Origin: M0108 sp044228695
GTDB taxonomy: Bacteria > Pseudomonadota > Gammaproteobacteria > Chromatiales > Chromatiaceae
Assembly (NCBI GenBank): GCA_044228695.1
Contig: JBGAUK010000004.1
Span: 1-64,000, forward strand
Direction of reading: 5' to 3'
Length of the DNA: 64,000 nt
The notes under the pieces are model-generated. The model saw only the letters and a program-made list of their open reading frames with translations. It was not told the DNA's origin and ran no database searches. Position numbers and translations under genes: made by a program. Shown in pieces: positions 48,781-57,728 of the stretch; position 1 is the first letter of the stretch; every line of letters begins with the position of its first letter.

Positions 48781-49830
48781 ATGCTTCATGAAAAGGGCCT
48801 GTTTTTTCTCGCCATCCTGGGAGTCCTTGCGCTGCTCTGCGCTGGCTCGCCAGCGGTGGCCCAAGACGCCCCGGATCTCGGTACCACGAAAACCTTCGCC
48901 GTCTTGGGAGCCACGACGGTGACGAATACCGGTGCCAGCGTCCTATCCGGAGATCTCGGGATATTCCCTGGCACCTCGATCACCGGATTCCCGCCGGGCG
49001 TGGTTGAAAATGGGACGATACACGCCGCGGACGCGGTCGCGCAGCAGGCCCAGAACGATCTCACCACCGCGTACAACAACTTTGCGGGCCAGCCCTGCGG
49101 TACGCACCTAACTGGCCAGGACCTGGGCGGACTGACGCTCGTGTCAGGCGTCTATTGTTTCGATAGCTCAGCCCAGCTGACCGGGACGCTTACCCTTGAT
49201 GCCCAGGGCGATCCTAATGCCGTCTTCATCTTCCAGATCGGGAGCACACTTACCACCGCGAGCAACTCCTCGGTTGAGATTATCAACGGGGGTTCGAGCT
49301 GCAACGTCTTCTGGCAGGTCGGCAGTTCGGCCATTCTCGGTACGACGACGTCGTTCGCGGGGAGCATCCTCGCGCTCGCGAGCATCACCCTAAATACTGG
49401 TGCCAACGTCTCCGGGCGGCTCCTGGCCCAGAACGGTGCCGTGACATTGGACACCAACGAAATCGACGCTCCGTTATGCGTGAACCCGGCCACGCTCCCC
49501 TCCGGTCAACAGACCGTTTTCTACAGCGCGACGATCACCGCGACCGGCGGCGCGGGGACCCATACCTTCGCGGTGACGGACGGCGCCTTGCCGGACGGGC
49601 TAACGCTGAGTTCCGCCGGCCTCCTCTCCGGGACGCCGACGGCATCCGGGACGTGGACCTTCACGATCACCGCCACCGATGATGGCGACGTCACCGGCGC
49701 GCGGGCATACAGGGTGACGATCGCCGGCGCCACGGCTACGGCTATCCCGACCCTCTCAACCTGGGGACTGCTCCTCCTTATGGCGCTCACGGGACTCGTT
49801 TCGACCCGGTACCTCAAAAGATCCGCATGA
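48781..49830 (+). CDS. Ice-binding-like (DUF3494) exported protein with Ig-like domain and IPTL-CTERM
   Basis: 349 aa, start after GGAGGAG. A signal peptide ends AVAQD. Residues ~30-235 are a DUF3494 domain (FAVLGATTVTNTGASVLSGD, GVYCFDSSAQLTGTLTLDAQ, NAVFIFQIGSTLTT, LAQNGAVTLDTNEI), the fold of bacterial ice-binding and some surface proteins. A putative-Ig module (SATITATGGAGTHTFAVTDG, LPDGLTLSSAGLLSGTPT) follows. The C-terminus is an IPTL-CTERM sorting signal: IPTLSTWGLLLLMALTG plus basic RYLKRSA. It is probably moved to the cell surface. Ice binding itself is not proven by the family. Confidence 0.88.
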   Translation: MLHEKGLFFLAILGVLALLCAGSPAVAQDAPDLGTTKTFAVLGATTVTNTGASVLSGDLGIFPGTSITGFPPGVVENGTIHAADAVAQQAQNDLTTAYNNFAGQPCGTHLTGQDLGGLTLVSGVYCFDSSAQLTGTLTLDAQGDPNAVFIFQIGSTLTTASNSSVEIINGGSSCNVFWQVGSSAILGTTTSFAGSILALASITLNTGANVSGRLLAQNGAVTLDTNEIDAPLCVNPATLPSGQQTVFYSATITATGGAGTHTFAVTDGALPDGLTLSSAGLLSGTPTASGTWTFTITATDDGDVTGARAYRVTIAGATATAIPTLSTWGLLLLMALTGLVSTRYLKRSA

Positions 49831-49866
49831 CCTAACCGAACGAACGAATAACCTATGGGCCCTTGG

Positions 49867-49898
49867 AGCCCTGCCTGCAAGACCCGGCCGGCAGGGCT
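49867..49898 (+). terminator. Candidate terminator after the ice-binding-type gene
   Basis: AGCCCTGCC at 49867-49875 pairs with GGCAGGGCT at 49890-49898; TTCCCCATTTC follows. The stem is 9 bp with an inner CCGGCC; the T run is short. Confidence 0.45.
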
Positions 49899-50074
49899 TC
49901 CCCATTTCAGACTCTGAGCCTATGTGAGTTCTCGTACGGAATGATCGCCACCCCTGGCGCATGTTATAACCGCGTAATACTCACAGGTCGCACATCATGC
50001 TGACTACCCAGGCCCTTCTCGCCTACTGTCATGACAACAGTCGGCTTCTTTAATAATGGAAATCGGAGCATCGA

Positions 50075-50356
50075 ATGAAGACTCAAATCCCTTACCTATT
50101 CTTGGCGGCAGTCGTTCTTGGTACGCCCTTGGGCGCTGTTTCCAGCACGGATTTTAATGGGATCGTTGAGAGCCGCCCCGTTGGGGCCGCGGGAACATGG
50201 AAGATTGGTGGGCGTAGTTTCGAAGCTACGGAAACAACAAACCTGGATGAAGACGATGGCCCGGCCAAGGTCGGAGCTTGTGTGACCGTGGATTTCGAGG
50301 GCACTGCCATCAAGGAGATCGAAACCGAGAGGGAAACTAAGTGTAAGGCCCAGTAA
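50075..50356 (+). CDS. Small exported protein of unknown function
   Basis: 93 aa; CGGAG precedes the ATG. A signal peptide (LFLAAVVLGTPLGAVSS) leads to a short beta-rich mature part (FNGIVESRPVGAAGTWKIGG, GACVTVDFEGTAIKEIETE), which reads like a small OB- or DUF5666-type barrel. A single cysteine pair (C68, C90 approximately) is present. I do not assign a function. No regulator palindrome with a correctly placed -10 precedes it. Confidence 0.65.
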   Translation: MKTQIPYLFLAAVVLGTPLGAVSSTDFNGIVESRPVGAAGTWKIGGRSFEATETTNLDEDDGPAKVGACVTVDFEGTAIKEIETERETKCKAQ

Positions 50357-50569
50357 TCTTTCACCCGAAGGACAGGGAAGTCCTTGATGATAGAAGTGTC
50401 CAACGGCTCGGGATGCGTGTGCGGCGCCGCACAGGATTGATAGATTTTTCAGAGCGCGACGATCGTATCTCAGCAACAGGCGCGGACGCCGGAGGAGAAA
50501 GATGAATCCTTTGTGCGATGGCGTACATCGTCGGATGCCTCGGCGGCATACTTTAGGAGTGAATCCTTG

Positions 50570-50647
50570 ATGACTCGCGCCCGGACGCTCGACCTGGTGA
50601 GCGTGGTCAAGCCGCGAATGAAGGCAACAAGACGCAAACAATCATGA
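50570..50647 (+). CDS. Possible 25-codon leader peptide before the HlyD gene
   Basis: ATG 50570, after TAGGAG, opens a short basic reading frame (MTRARTLDLVSVVKPRMKAT...) whose TGA (50645-50647) overlaps the ATG of the downstream adaptor gene. A second tiny frame with GGAGGAG precedes it near 50503. Translational coupling is suggested by the overlap alone; otherwise it may be noise. Confidence 0.25.
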   Translation: MTRARTLDLVSVVKPRMKATRRKQS

Positions 50648-51717
50648 TGACTCCGGCAATCAAGAAGGGCCTGATCGCGGCCGCGGGTGTCGCGGCCGTC
50701 GTGATCGCGGTAATGGCCTGGACGGCGTTCCGACCGGCCGGCCTCGGGGCTGGTTTCGTTAGCGGCAACGGCCGTATCGAGGCGACCGAGATCGACGTCG
50801 CCACCCGGCTCGCCGGGCGCGTGCAGGACATCATGGTCAACGAGGGCGACTTCGTCCAGATGGGCCAGCCCCTGGCGCAGATGCAGATGGACGTGCTCGA
50901 CGCGCAGCAGGACGAGGCCCGGGCCCAGTCCCAGCAGGCCGTCACCGCGGTCGCCAGCGCGACCGCCCAGGTCGCCGTGCGCCGCAGCGACACAGCCGCG
51001 GCCGAGGCCCTGGTGAGGCAGCGCGAGAGTGAGTTGGATGCGGCACAGCGACACCTGGCGCGCTCCGAGACCCTCGCCAAGAAAGGAATGACGGCGCGTC
51101 AGGTTCTCGACGACGACCGCGCTAGCGTACAAGGTGCCCTGGCGACCCTGGCCGGAGCTGAGGCCCAGGTGGCTGCCGCCGCCGCGGCCACCACGGCCGC
51201 GCAGGCGGAGGTCGTGGGTGCGGACTCCGCGGTCACGGCGAGCGAGGCGACCATTGCCCGGGTCGCGGCCGACATTGCGGACAGCCGGCTCAAATCCCCG
51301 CGCGACGGCCGGGTGCAATACCGCATCGCCCAGCCGGGTGAAGTCCTCGCAGCCGGCGGCAGGGTCCTCAACCTGCTGGATCTGGGCGATGTCTACATGA
51401 CCTTTTTCCTGCCCGAGACCGTGGTCGGCAGGATCGCGCTGGGCAGCGAGGTGCATCTCGTGCTGGACGCGGCGCCGCAGTATGTGATCCCGGCACGGGT
51501 ATCCTACGTCGCCAGCAAGGCGCAGTTCACCCCCAAGACCGTGGAAACGGCCAGCGAGCGACAGAAGCTGATGTTTCGGGTCAAGGCCCAGATCGACCGC
51601 GACCTGCTGCAAAAGTACCTCAAGTTGGTCAAGACCGGTCTGCCGGGTATGGCCTGGCTCAAGCTCGATGGGTCGGTCCCCTGGCCGGAAAAGCTGGCGA
51701 TCAAGCTGCCGCAATGA
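50644..51717 (+). CDS. HlyD-family membrane fusion protein (YhiI-like)
   Basis: 357 aa. One N-terminal TM (about residues 9-28), then a barrel-sandwich half (GRIEATEIDVATRLAGRVQD, EGDFVQMGQPLAQMQ), a long alanine-rich coiled coil (residues ~80-195) and the second half (DSRLKSPRDGRVQYRIAQPGE, NLLDLGDVYMTFFLPE). It is the periplasmic adaptor of the ABC exporter encoded by the next two genes, whose first gene overlaps it by four bases (ATGA). The order matches yhiI-rbbA-yhhJ of E. coli. Confidence 0.92.
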   Translation: MMTPAIKKGLIAAAGVAAVVIAVMAWTAFRPAGLGAGFVSGNGRIEATEIDVATRLAGRVQDIMVNEGDFVQMGQPLAQMQMDVLDAQQDEARAQSQQAVTAVASATAQVAVRRSDTAAAEALVRQRESELDAAQRHLARSETLAKKGMTARQVLDDDRASVQGALATLAGAEAQVAAAAAATTAAQAEVVGADSAVTASEATIARVAADIADSRLKSPRDGRVQYRIAQPGEVLAAGGRVLNLLDLGDVYMTFFLPETVVGRIALGSEVHLVLDAAPQYVIPARVSYVASKAQFTPKTVETASERQKLMFRVKAQIDRDLLQKYLKLVKTGLPGMAWLKLDGSVPWPEKLAIKLPQ

Positions 51718-54473
51718 CCCCGCTGCCCGCAGAGAAGGACGGGGCAGTCTCGCCTCCTGTGGTGAGCCTCGCGGACGTCAGTGTGCGCTACGGCAAGGTC
51801 GTGGCCCTGAACGCCATCACCTTGGACATCCCGGCCGGGCGCAGGGTCGGACTGCTCGGGCCGGACGGCGTTGGCAAGTCCAGCTTGCTGGCACTGGTCG
51901 CGGGCGCCCGCGCCGTGCAGCAGGGTAAGGTGCGTGCCTTGGGTGGGGACATGGCCAGCGCCCACCATCGCACCAAGGTCTGTCCCCATATCGCCTACAT
52001 GCCCCAGGGCCTGGGCAAAAATCTCTATCCGACCCTGTCGGTAGAGGAAAACCTCCAGTTCTTTGGTCGGCTGTTCGGCCACCAGGCCTTGGAGCGACGC
52101 CGCCGCATCGATGAATTGACCCGCAGTACCGGGCTTACCCCCTTCCTGGCCCGCCCCGCCGGCAAGCTGTCCGGCGGGATGAAACAGAAGCTGGGCCTGT
52201 GCTGCGCTCTGATCCACGACCCGGACCTGCTGATCCTCGACGAGCCCACCACCGGTGTCGATCCGCTGGCTCGCGCCCAATTCTGGGACCTGATCAGGCA
52301 TATCCGCTCCGAGCGCACGGGCATGAGCGTGATCGTGGCGACCGCCTACATGGATGAGGCGCTACGCTTCGATTGGCTGGTGGCCATGGATGCCGGCCGC
52401 GTGCTCGCCACCGGCACCCCGGCCGAGCTGCTCACCCGGACCGGTACCGACTCGCTCGATGCCGCCTTCATCGCACTGCTGCCGGAGGCACAACGGCGCG
52501 ACCACCGGGACGTGACGAACCCCCCTTTTATCGACAGCGGTGAGGTCGCGATCGAGGCCGCGGGGCTCACGATGCGTTTCGGAGACTTCGTCGCCGTCGA
52601 CGACGTCAACCTCTCCATCCGCCGCGGGGAGATCTTTGGCTTCCTCGGCTCCAATGGCTGCGGCAAGTCCACCACCATGAAGATGCTGACCGGCCTGCTG
52701 CCGGCCAGCGCGGGTCAGGCCTCACTGCTCGGTCAGGCCGTCGACCCCAAGGACATCGCCACCCGGCGTCGCGTCGGCTACATGTCCCAGGCGTTCTCAC
52801 TCTATTCGGAACTGACGGTGTACCAGAACCTGGTACTTCACGCCCGCCTGTTCCAGTTGCCGGCGGCGGACATCCCGGCGCGGGTGGATGAGATGGTCCG
52901 CCGTTTTGGCCTGTGTGAGGTACTCAAAGCCCTGCCGGACACCCTGCCGCTGGGCATCCGCCAGCGCCTATCGCTGGCCGTCGCGATGGTCCACAAGCCG
53001 GAATTGCTAATCCTGGACGAACCGACCTCGGGGGTGGACCCGATCGCGCGCGACCTCCTGTGGCGATTGATGATCGACCTGGCGCGCCATGATCAGGTGA
53101 CCATCTTCATCTCCACCCACTTCATGAACGAAGCGGCGCGCTGTGACCGCATCTCGCTAATGCACGCCGGGCGGGTCCTGGTGACGGAGGCCCCGACCGA
53201 GTTGGTACGCCAACGCGGGGCGACGACGTTGGAGGAGGCCTTTATCGGCTACCTGGAAGAGGCCGGCGCATCCGGCGCGGCGCCGGCACCACCCCTGGTT
53301 CCGCCGGGCACCTCAGCCCCCGTTCCCTCTCGGCGCCCCCGTCGCTTGCCCTTTAGCCCGGCCCGCGCCTGGAGTTATTGCCTGCGGGAGACCCTGGAAC
53401 TGCAACGCGACCCCGTGCGCGCCACCATGGCACTCTTGGGCACCGCCATTCTGATGTTCGTGTTCGGCTACGGCATCAGCCTGGACGTGGAGAACCTGAC
53501 CTTTGCGGTGCTTGATCGTGACCAGACGACGCGCAGCCGCGACTACGCCCTGAACCTGTCCGGCTCGCGCTATTTCGTCGAGCGACCGCCGATTGCCGAC
53601 TACGCGGATCTGGACCGGCGCATGCGTGCCGGTGAACTCGCGCTCGCCATTGAGCTCCCGTCCGGCTTTGCGCGCGATATCTCGCGCGGCGATCAGGTCC
53701 AGATCGGGGCCTGGGTGGACGGCGCCATGCCAGTGCGGGCCGAGACGGTGCAGGGTTATGTGCAGGGGATGCATCAGGGCTGGCTGCTCGATCAGGCGCG
53801 CCGACTTGGCCAGGACGCCGCCTCTGGCCCGGCCACCATCGCGACACGCTTTCGTTACAACCCCGATGTCCGCAGCCTGCCGGCCATGGTGCCGGCGGTG
53901 ATCCCGATGCTGCTCCTCATGATCCCGGCGATGCTCACGGCCCTGTCGGTGGTGCGCGAGAAGGAATTGGGCTCGATTATCAATCTCTATGTCACCCCGG
54001 TCACCCGCAGCGAATTCCTGCTCGGCAAGCAGTTGCCTTACATCGCCCTGGCAATGCTCAACTTCGCGCTGCTGACGCTGCTCGCCGTCACCGTCTTCGG
54101 CGTCCCAGTCAAGGGCAGTCTGCTGACACTGACGGCCGGGGCCCTGCTCTTCGTCATCTTCTCCACCGGCTTCGGACTCTTCGCCTCTACCTTCACCCGC
54201 AGTCAGATCGCGGCCCTGTTCGTGGCCATGATCGGCACCATGATTCCCGCCATTCAATTCGCTGGCATGTTGAACCCGGTGTCATCGCTCGAAGGCGTCG
54301 GCTATGTCATTGGCCGCGTCTATCCGGCCGCGCACTTTCTCACCATCAGTCGCGGTGTCTTTAACAAGGCACTGGGCTTTGCCAGCCTGCACGCCTCCTT
54401 CTGGCCGTTGGCTCTGGCCGTGCCCGTCATCCTGGGCCTGTCCATCGTCCTGTTGAAGAAGCAGGAGACCTGA
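51714..54473 (+). CDS. Double-ATPase ABC transporter fused to ABC-2 permease (RbbA-like)
   Basis: 919 aa, close to RbbA (911). First ATPase (~20-245): Walker A GPDGVGKSS, signature LSGGMKQKLGL, Walker B LLILDEPTTGVDP. Second ATPase (~280-510): GSNGCGKSTT, a degenerate signature LGIRQRLSLA, LLILDEPTSGVDP. An ABC-2 permease half (~550-919) begins with a TM (MALLGTAILMFVFGYGI), has a ~170-residue extracytoplasmic loop, then five TMs. Such systems export drugs or envelope components; RbbA was also linked to ribosomes. The first ATPase has Asp where N is usual in the Walker A (GPDG). The permease partner follows. Confidence 0.93.
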   Translation: MTPLPAEKDGAVSPPVVSLADVSVRYGKVVALNAITLDIPAGRRVGLLGPDGVGKSSLLALVAGARAVQQGKVRALGGDMASAHHRTKVCPHIAYMPQGLGKNLYPTLSVEENLQFFGRLFGHQALERRRRIDELTRSTGLTPFLARPAGKLSGGMKQKLGLCCALIHDPDLLILDEPTTGVDPLARAQFWDLIRHIRSERTGMSVIVATAYMDEALRFDWLVAMDAGRVLATGTPAELLTRTGTDSLDAAFIALLPEAQRRDHRDVTNPPFIDSGEVAIEAAGLTMRFGDFVAVDDVNLSIRRGEIFGFLGSNGCGKSTTMKMLTGLLPASAGQASLLGQAVDPKDIATRRRVGYMSQAFSLYSELTVYQNLVLHARLFQLPAADIPARVDEMVRRFGLCEVLKALPDTLPLGIRQRLSLAVAMVHKPELLILDEPTSGVDPIARDLLWRLMIDLARHDQVTIFISTHFMNEAARCDRISLMHAGRVLVTEAPTELVRQRGATTLEEAFIGYLEEAGASGAAPAPPLVPPGTSAPVPSRRPRRLPFSPARAWSYCLRETLELQRDPVRATMALLGTAILMFVFGYGISLDVENLTFAVLDRDQTTRSRDYALNLSGSRYFVERPPIADYADLDRRMRAGELALAIELPSGFARDISRGDQVQIGAWVDGAMPVRAETVQGYVQGMHQGWLLDQARRLGQDAASGPATIATRFRYNPDVRSLPAMVPAVIPMLLLMIPAMLTALSVVREKELGSIINLYVTPVTRSEFLLGKQLPYIALAMLNFALLTLLAVTVFGVPVKGSLLTLTAGALLFVIFSTGFGLFASTFTRSQIAALFVAMIGTMIPAIQFAGMLNPVSSLEGVGYVIGRVYPAAHFLTISRGVFNKALGFASLHASFWPLALAVPVILGLSIVLLKKQET

Positions 54474-54475
54474 GC

Positions 54476-55600
54476 ATGCCGCACCTTGCCACCATCTACC
54501 GCCTGGGCGTCAAGGAACTGTGGAGTCTGGCGCGCGACCCCATCATGCTGGTGCTGATCGCCTATACCTTCACCCTGTCCATTTATGTCGCGGCTACGGC
54601 GATGCCGGAGACCCTGCATAAGGCCCCGATCGCCATCGTCGATGAGGACGGCTCGCCCCTCGCGGCGCGCATCGCTACCGCCTTCTATCCGCCCCACTTC
54701 ATGCCTCCCCTCATGATCCCGCTGGCTGGCATCGATGCCGGCCTGGACGCCGGAGATTACACCTTTGTGCTGGATATCCCGCCGGACTTCCAGCGCGACG
54801 TGCTGGGAGGCCGGTCGCCGGTCATCCAGCTCAACGTCGATGCCACGCGCATGAGCCAGGCCTTCACCGGCAGCAGCTATGTTCAGCAGATGGTCAGCGG
54901 CGAGGTCACCGAATTCGTCCAGCGCTACCGTGGCGCTGACGCCTTGCCGGTGGAATTGGCCCTGCGCGCGCGGTTCAACCCGAACCTGGAGCAGGCCTGG
55001 TTCGGCGCCCTGATGGAAATCATCAACAACGTCACCCTGCTCTCGATCATCCTGACGGGCGCCGCCCTGATTCGCGAGCGTGAGCACGGGACCATCGAGC
55101 ATCTGCTGGCGATGCCGGTCACACCCGCCGAGATCATGCTCTCCAAGGTGTGGTCCATGGGTCTGGTGGTCCTGCTGGCCGCCGCCGTGGCGCTAGTGTT
55201 CGTGGTGCAAGGCGTGCTGCGGGTACCGATTCAGTGCATGGTCACGCTGTTTCTCGCCGGAGCGGCGCTGCATCTCTTCGCCACCACCTCGCTCGGCATC
55301 TTCATGGCCACGCTGGCACGCTCCATGCCGCAGTTCGGGATGCTCGCGGTGCTGATCCTGTTGCCGCTGCAATTACTCTCGGGCAACTCCACGCCGCGCG
55401 AGAGTATGCCCGAACTGGTGCAGATGGTGATGCTGGCCGCGCCGACCACCCACTTCGTCGCGCTCGGTCAGGCCATCCTCTACCGGGGGGCCGACATGCG
55501 GGTCGTGTGGCCGCAGTTCCTCGCTCTGGCGGCTATCGGTGCGGTCTTTTTCAGCATTGCGATCAATCGGTTCCGCAGAACCATCAGCCAGATGGCTTAA
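54476..55600 (+). CDS. ABC-2 permease (YhhJ-like)
   Basis: 374 aa. An N-terminal TM (IMLVLIAYTFTLSIYV), an extracytoplasmic loop of ~150 residues, then five TM helices (LSIILTGAALIREREHGTIEHLLAMPVT is the signature at the second). It pairs with the permease half of the preceding protein. It begins two bases after that gene ends. No transport substrate can be inferred. Confidence 0.92.
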   Translation: MPHLATIYRLGVKELWSLARDPIMLVLIAYTFTLSIYVAATAMPETLHKAPIAIVDEDGSPLAARIATAFYPPHFMPPLMIPLAGIDAGLDAGDYTFVLDIPPDFQRDVLGGRSPVIQLNVDATRMSQAFTGSSYVQQMVSGEVTEFVQRYRGADALPVELALRARFNPNLEQAWFGALMEIINNVTLLSIILTGAALIREREHGTIEHLLAMPVTPAEIMLSKVWSMGLVVLLAAAVALVFVVQGVLRVPIQCMVTLFLAGAALHLFATTSLGIFMATLARSMPQFGMLAVLILLPLQLLSGNSTPRESMPELVQMVMLAAPTTHFVALGQAILYRGADMRVVWPQFLALAAIGAVFFSIAINRFRRTISQMA

Positions 55601-55702
55601 GCGGGTATCTCTCACTGCCCCGGCCCCAATGTCCATGTCAGTTAGCGAACAGACCGCCGCGTGCCGCCAGGCCTAGTCTGGCATTCGGATGAAATGCGGT
55701 AG

Positions 55703-55846
55703 TTAGAAGGGCCGCGCGGCAACAGCCGCGGCAAGATGGGCTGCGAACCCGGGCCTGACGATCTGCTGGGCGGACCCGACGATGATCTCGACGACGGAAC
55801 CGATCAGCGCTAACCCGACGACCCACCGGGAAGGGGGGCCGCTCAT
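55703..55846 (-). CDS. Possible small membrane protein
   Basis: 47 codons from ATG 55846 encode a mostly hydrophobic peptide (RWVVGLALIGSVVEIIVGSA) with a basic start. There is no evident ribosome-binding site, and I know no family. Included because the gap 55601-55925 otherwise holds nothing I can support. Confidence 0.22.
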   Translation of the reverse strand: MSGPPSRWVVGLALIGSVVEIIVGSAQQIVRPGFAAHLAAAVAARPF

Positions 55847-55925
55847 GTTACGGATAAAAAGTCACGCGCCAGGGCCTTGAGCGGCCTTTGCCGTTGCCAA
55901 GCCCCTGGGTGGAATAGACTTAGTT

Positions 55926-55968
55926 TGTTCGCTATCGCACAAATAACACCGGGAAACTACACTATAGT
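55926..55968 (+). promoter_or_regulatory. Regulator palindrome S5 with -10, promoter of Crp/Fnr gene 2
   Basis: TGTTCGCTATCGCACA (55926-55941) fits the core with one mismatch; TATAGT (55963-55968) follows 22 bases after CAC, giving a centre at about -41.5. The start would be near 55975, 30 bases before the ATG. Confidence 0.72.
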
Positions 55969-56004
55969 TTCATTCTCATAGCTGATAATCTCCCGGTCGC
56001 CAAG

Positions 56005-56736
56005 ATGTCTGAAATGCCCCCGCACTCACCCCACCAAAATCACCTCCTGGCGGCCTTGCCGGAGGTGGTTCAAGAGCGCCTCTACCCCTTCCTTGAACTG
56101 GCGGAGATGCCCCTGGGCCGGGTTCTGTTCGAGTCCGGAGTGCTCATGCGCCACGTCTATTTTCCCACCGACGCCATCATCTCCCTGCTGTATGTCATGG
56201 AAAATGGCGCCTCCGCCGAGATTGCCGTGGTCGGGAACGAGGGCTTGGTGGGCCTGGCCCTCTTCATGGGCGGCGAAAGCACGACCAGTCGCACCATTGT
56301 GCAGAGCGCTGGTTTTGCCTACCGGCTCCCGGGGAAACGTTTCACGGACGAGGTGAACCGCCACAGCGAATTGCTCATGCTCATGTTGCGCTTCACCCAG
56401 GCCCTGATCACCCAAATGGCCCAAACCGCGGTCTGCAACCGCCACCACTCCATCGATCAGCAGTTGTGCCGGTGGCTCTTGTTGTCCCTGGATCGGCTGT
56501 CGGGCGATCATCTGATCATGACGCAGGAACTGATCGCCAACATGCTCGGCGTGCGCCGCGAAGGCGTTACGGAGGCCGCTGGCCGCTTGCAGAAGCTGGG
56601 TGTAATTGAATACCACCGGGGCCACATCCAGGTCCTGAATCGACCCCAACTCGAAGAGCTGACCTGTGAGTGTTACAAGGTCGTCAAGCACGAAACGGAT
56701 CGGCTCCTGCCACAGATCCGATCCCAGCATCCCTGA
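56005..56736 (+). CDS. Crp/Fnr family transcriptional regulator 2
   Basis: 243 aa. Same architecture as the regulator at 42126: beta-roll with HVYFPTDAIISLLYVMENGA and VVGNEGLVGLALFMGGE, long dimer helix (LLMLMLRFTQALITQMAQTA), and winged helix IANMLGVRREGVTEAAGRLQ followed by LGVIEYHRGHIQVLNRPQLE. The recognition region GVRR-G-T-AAG-LQ is shared by both. A CNRHHSIDQQLCRWL segment links the domains. No FNR-type [4Fe-4S] cysteine set is seen, so signal input is unknown. Its own promoter carries palindrome S5, implying autoregulation or cross-regulation by the paralogue. Confidence 0.88.
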   Translation: MSEMPPHSPHQNHLLAALPEVVQERLYPFLELAEMPLGRVLFESGVLMRHVYFPTDAIISLLYVMENGASAEIAVVGNEGLVGLALFMGGESTTSRTIVQSAGFAYRLPGKRFTDEVNRHSELLMLMLRFTQALITQMAQTAVCNRHHSIDQQLCRWLLLSLDRLSGDHLIMTQELIANMLGVRREGVTEAAGRLQKLGVIEYHRGHIQVLNRPQLEELTCECYKVVKHETDRLLPQIRSQHP

Positions 56737-56980
56737 TTAAACCCGATAAGGGCCCTGGCGCGATTTCGTCTTTCCCACCTGAGTTGCCGGTAGCGGCAAC
56801 CCAGTCCTTATGGTGCTTGACACCGATCCTCTCTCTTTGACTGCTTGATACGTCCTCTCCAGGCGGTGCTGGGGCATCACCGCGCCCTTATTAATACCCG
56901 GGTTTACCGGCCACGCATTAAGGCCGCCATTCCGACCAGGCACTGCCTTTGAATCCGAGACCGAAATTTATCCCGCGCTA

Positions 56981-57023
56981 TGTACTCTAGAGCACGGAGG
57001 GACCCGTCAATCGCCTCTATAGT
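56981..57023 (+). promoter_or_regulatory. Regulator palindrome S6 with -10, promoter of the CsbD operon
   Basis: TGTACTCTAGAGCACG (56981-56996) matches the core perfectly; TATAGT (57018-57023) follows 22 bases after CAC. The sequence after the -10 (AAGTATGCCAAAGG) resembles that after S2 (AGACATACCAAAGG). The leader before csbD is about 185 bases. In 56737-56980 I see no supported gene. Confidence 0.75.
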
Positions 57024-57214
57024 TGAAGTATGCCAAAGGAAAAGGCAAGCGGTGAGATCGGTGCAATATCGCCATGACTCAAGGAGATGAGCGCGCCAAG
57101 CGAAGGACCCTTCTCACCCAGGAACATGATCCCTATTGGCCTGCGTGGCCGACCAGAAGGACCTCCTTACCAGGGGATCTTGCGACAACCAACACGATAA
57201 GAAGGGTGATAAAG

Positions 57215-57442
57215 ATGAACTGGAATCAAGCGAAGGGAAACTGGAAACAATTCATGGGGAAAGCCAAGGCGAAGTGGGGTGACCTGACCGACGATGAGCT
57301 GACCCAGATCGCCGGCGAACGCGATGCGCTTGTCGGCTTAATTCAGACCAAGTACGGGATTATGCAGGAGGCGGCCGAAGAGCAGGTCAAGGAATGGGAG
57401 AAGGGCCACGATGTCAAGGACTGGGAGTCCAGCCATTCTTGA
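57215..57442 (+). CDS. CsbD family general-stress protein
   Basis: 75 aa from ATG 57215 (ribosome-binding AAGGG). NWNQAKGNWKQFMGKAKAKW and LTDDELTQIAGERDALVGLI are the CsbD hallmarks, and YGIMQEAAEEQVKEW ends the domain. A small, soluble, helical protein widely induced in stress, of unknown activity. It heads a run of small same-strand genes likely read from S6. The longer in-frame ATG at 57074 is within the leader and not supported. Confidence 0.92.
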   Translation: MNWNQAKGNWKQFMGKAKAKWGDLTDDELTQIAGERDALVGLIQTKYGIMQEAAEEQVKEWEKGHDVKDWESSHS

Positions 57443-57556
57443 GATGATTCATCAGGGGCCGGGTATCTTCTCATGTCTGGAAGAGGCCCGACTCCAGGCC
57501 TCGTTGCCCCGATGTAAGGCCTGGACCCGAGGTTAGACTGTAACCGGAGAAAGATC

Positions 57557-57715
57557 ATGTCACTAGGTACCATACTTCTCGTCATCCTGGTCCTAATACT
57601 CTTAGGGATACTACCAACCTGGCCTCACAGCCGATCCTGGGGTTATGGGCCCAGCGGTGCCATAGGGGCGGTTGTCATCATTTTACTCATCCTGGTCCTT
57701 CTGGGCCGGATTTAA
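57557..57715 (+). CDS. DUF3309 family small membrane protein
   Basis: 52 aa. MSLGTILLVILVLILLGILP is followed by TWPHSRSWGYGPSGAIGAVV and a second hydrophobic helix ending LVLLGRI, exactly the DUF3309 layout (two TMs around a WPHSRxWGYGPSG turn). CCGGAGAAAG precedes the ATG. It lies between csbD and the BON gene, 13 bases ahead of the latter. Confidence 0.93.
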   Translation: MSLGTILLVILVLILLGILPTWPHSRSWGYGPSGAIGAVVIILLILVLLGRI

Positions 57716-57728
57716 GCGGAGATTGAAT

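Noticed and set aside
49950..50030. CCCCTGGCGCATG and GGTCGCACA resembling the regulator palindrome upstream of the gene at 50075
   Set aside because: Only half-sites; no symmetric partner and no -10 at 22-23 bases.
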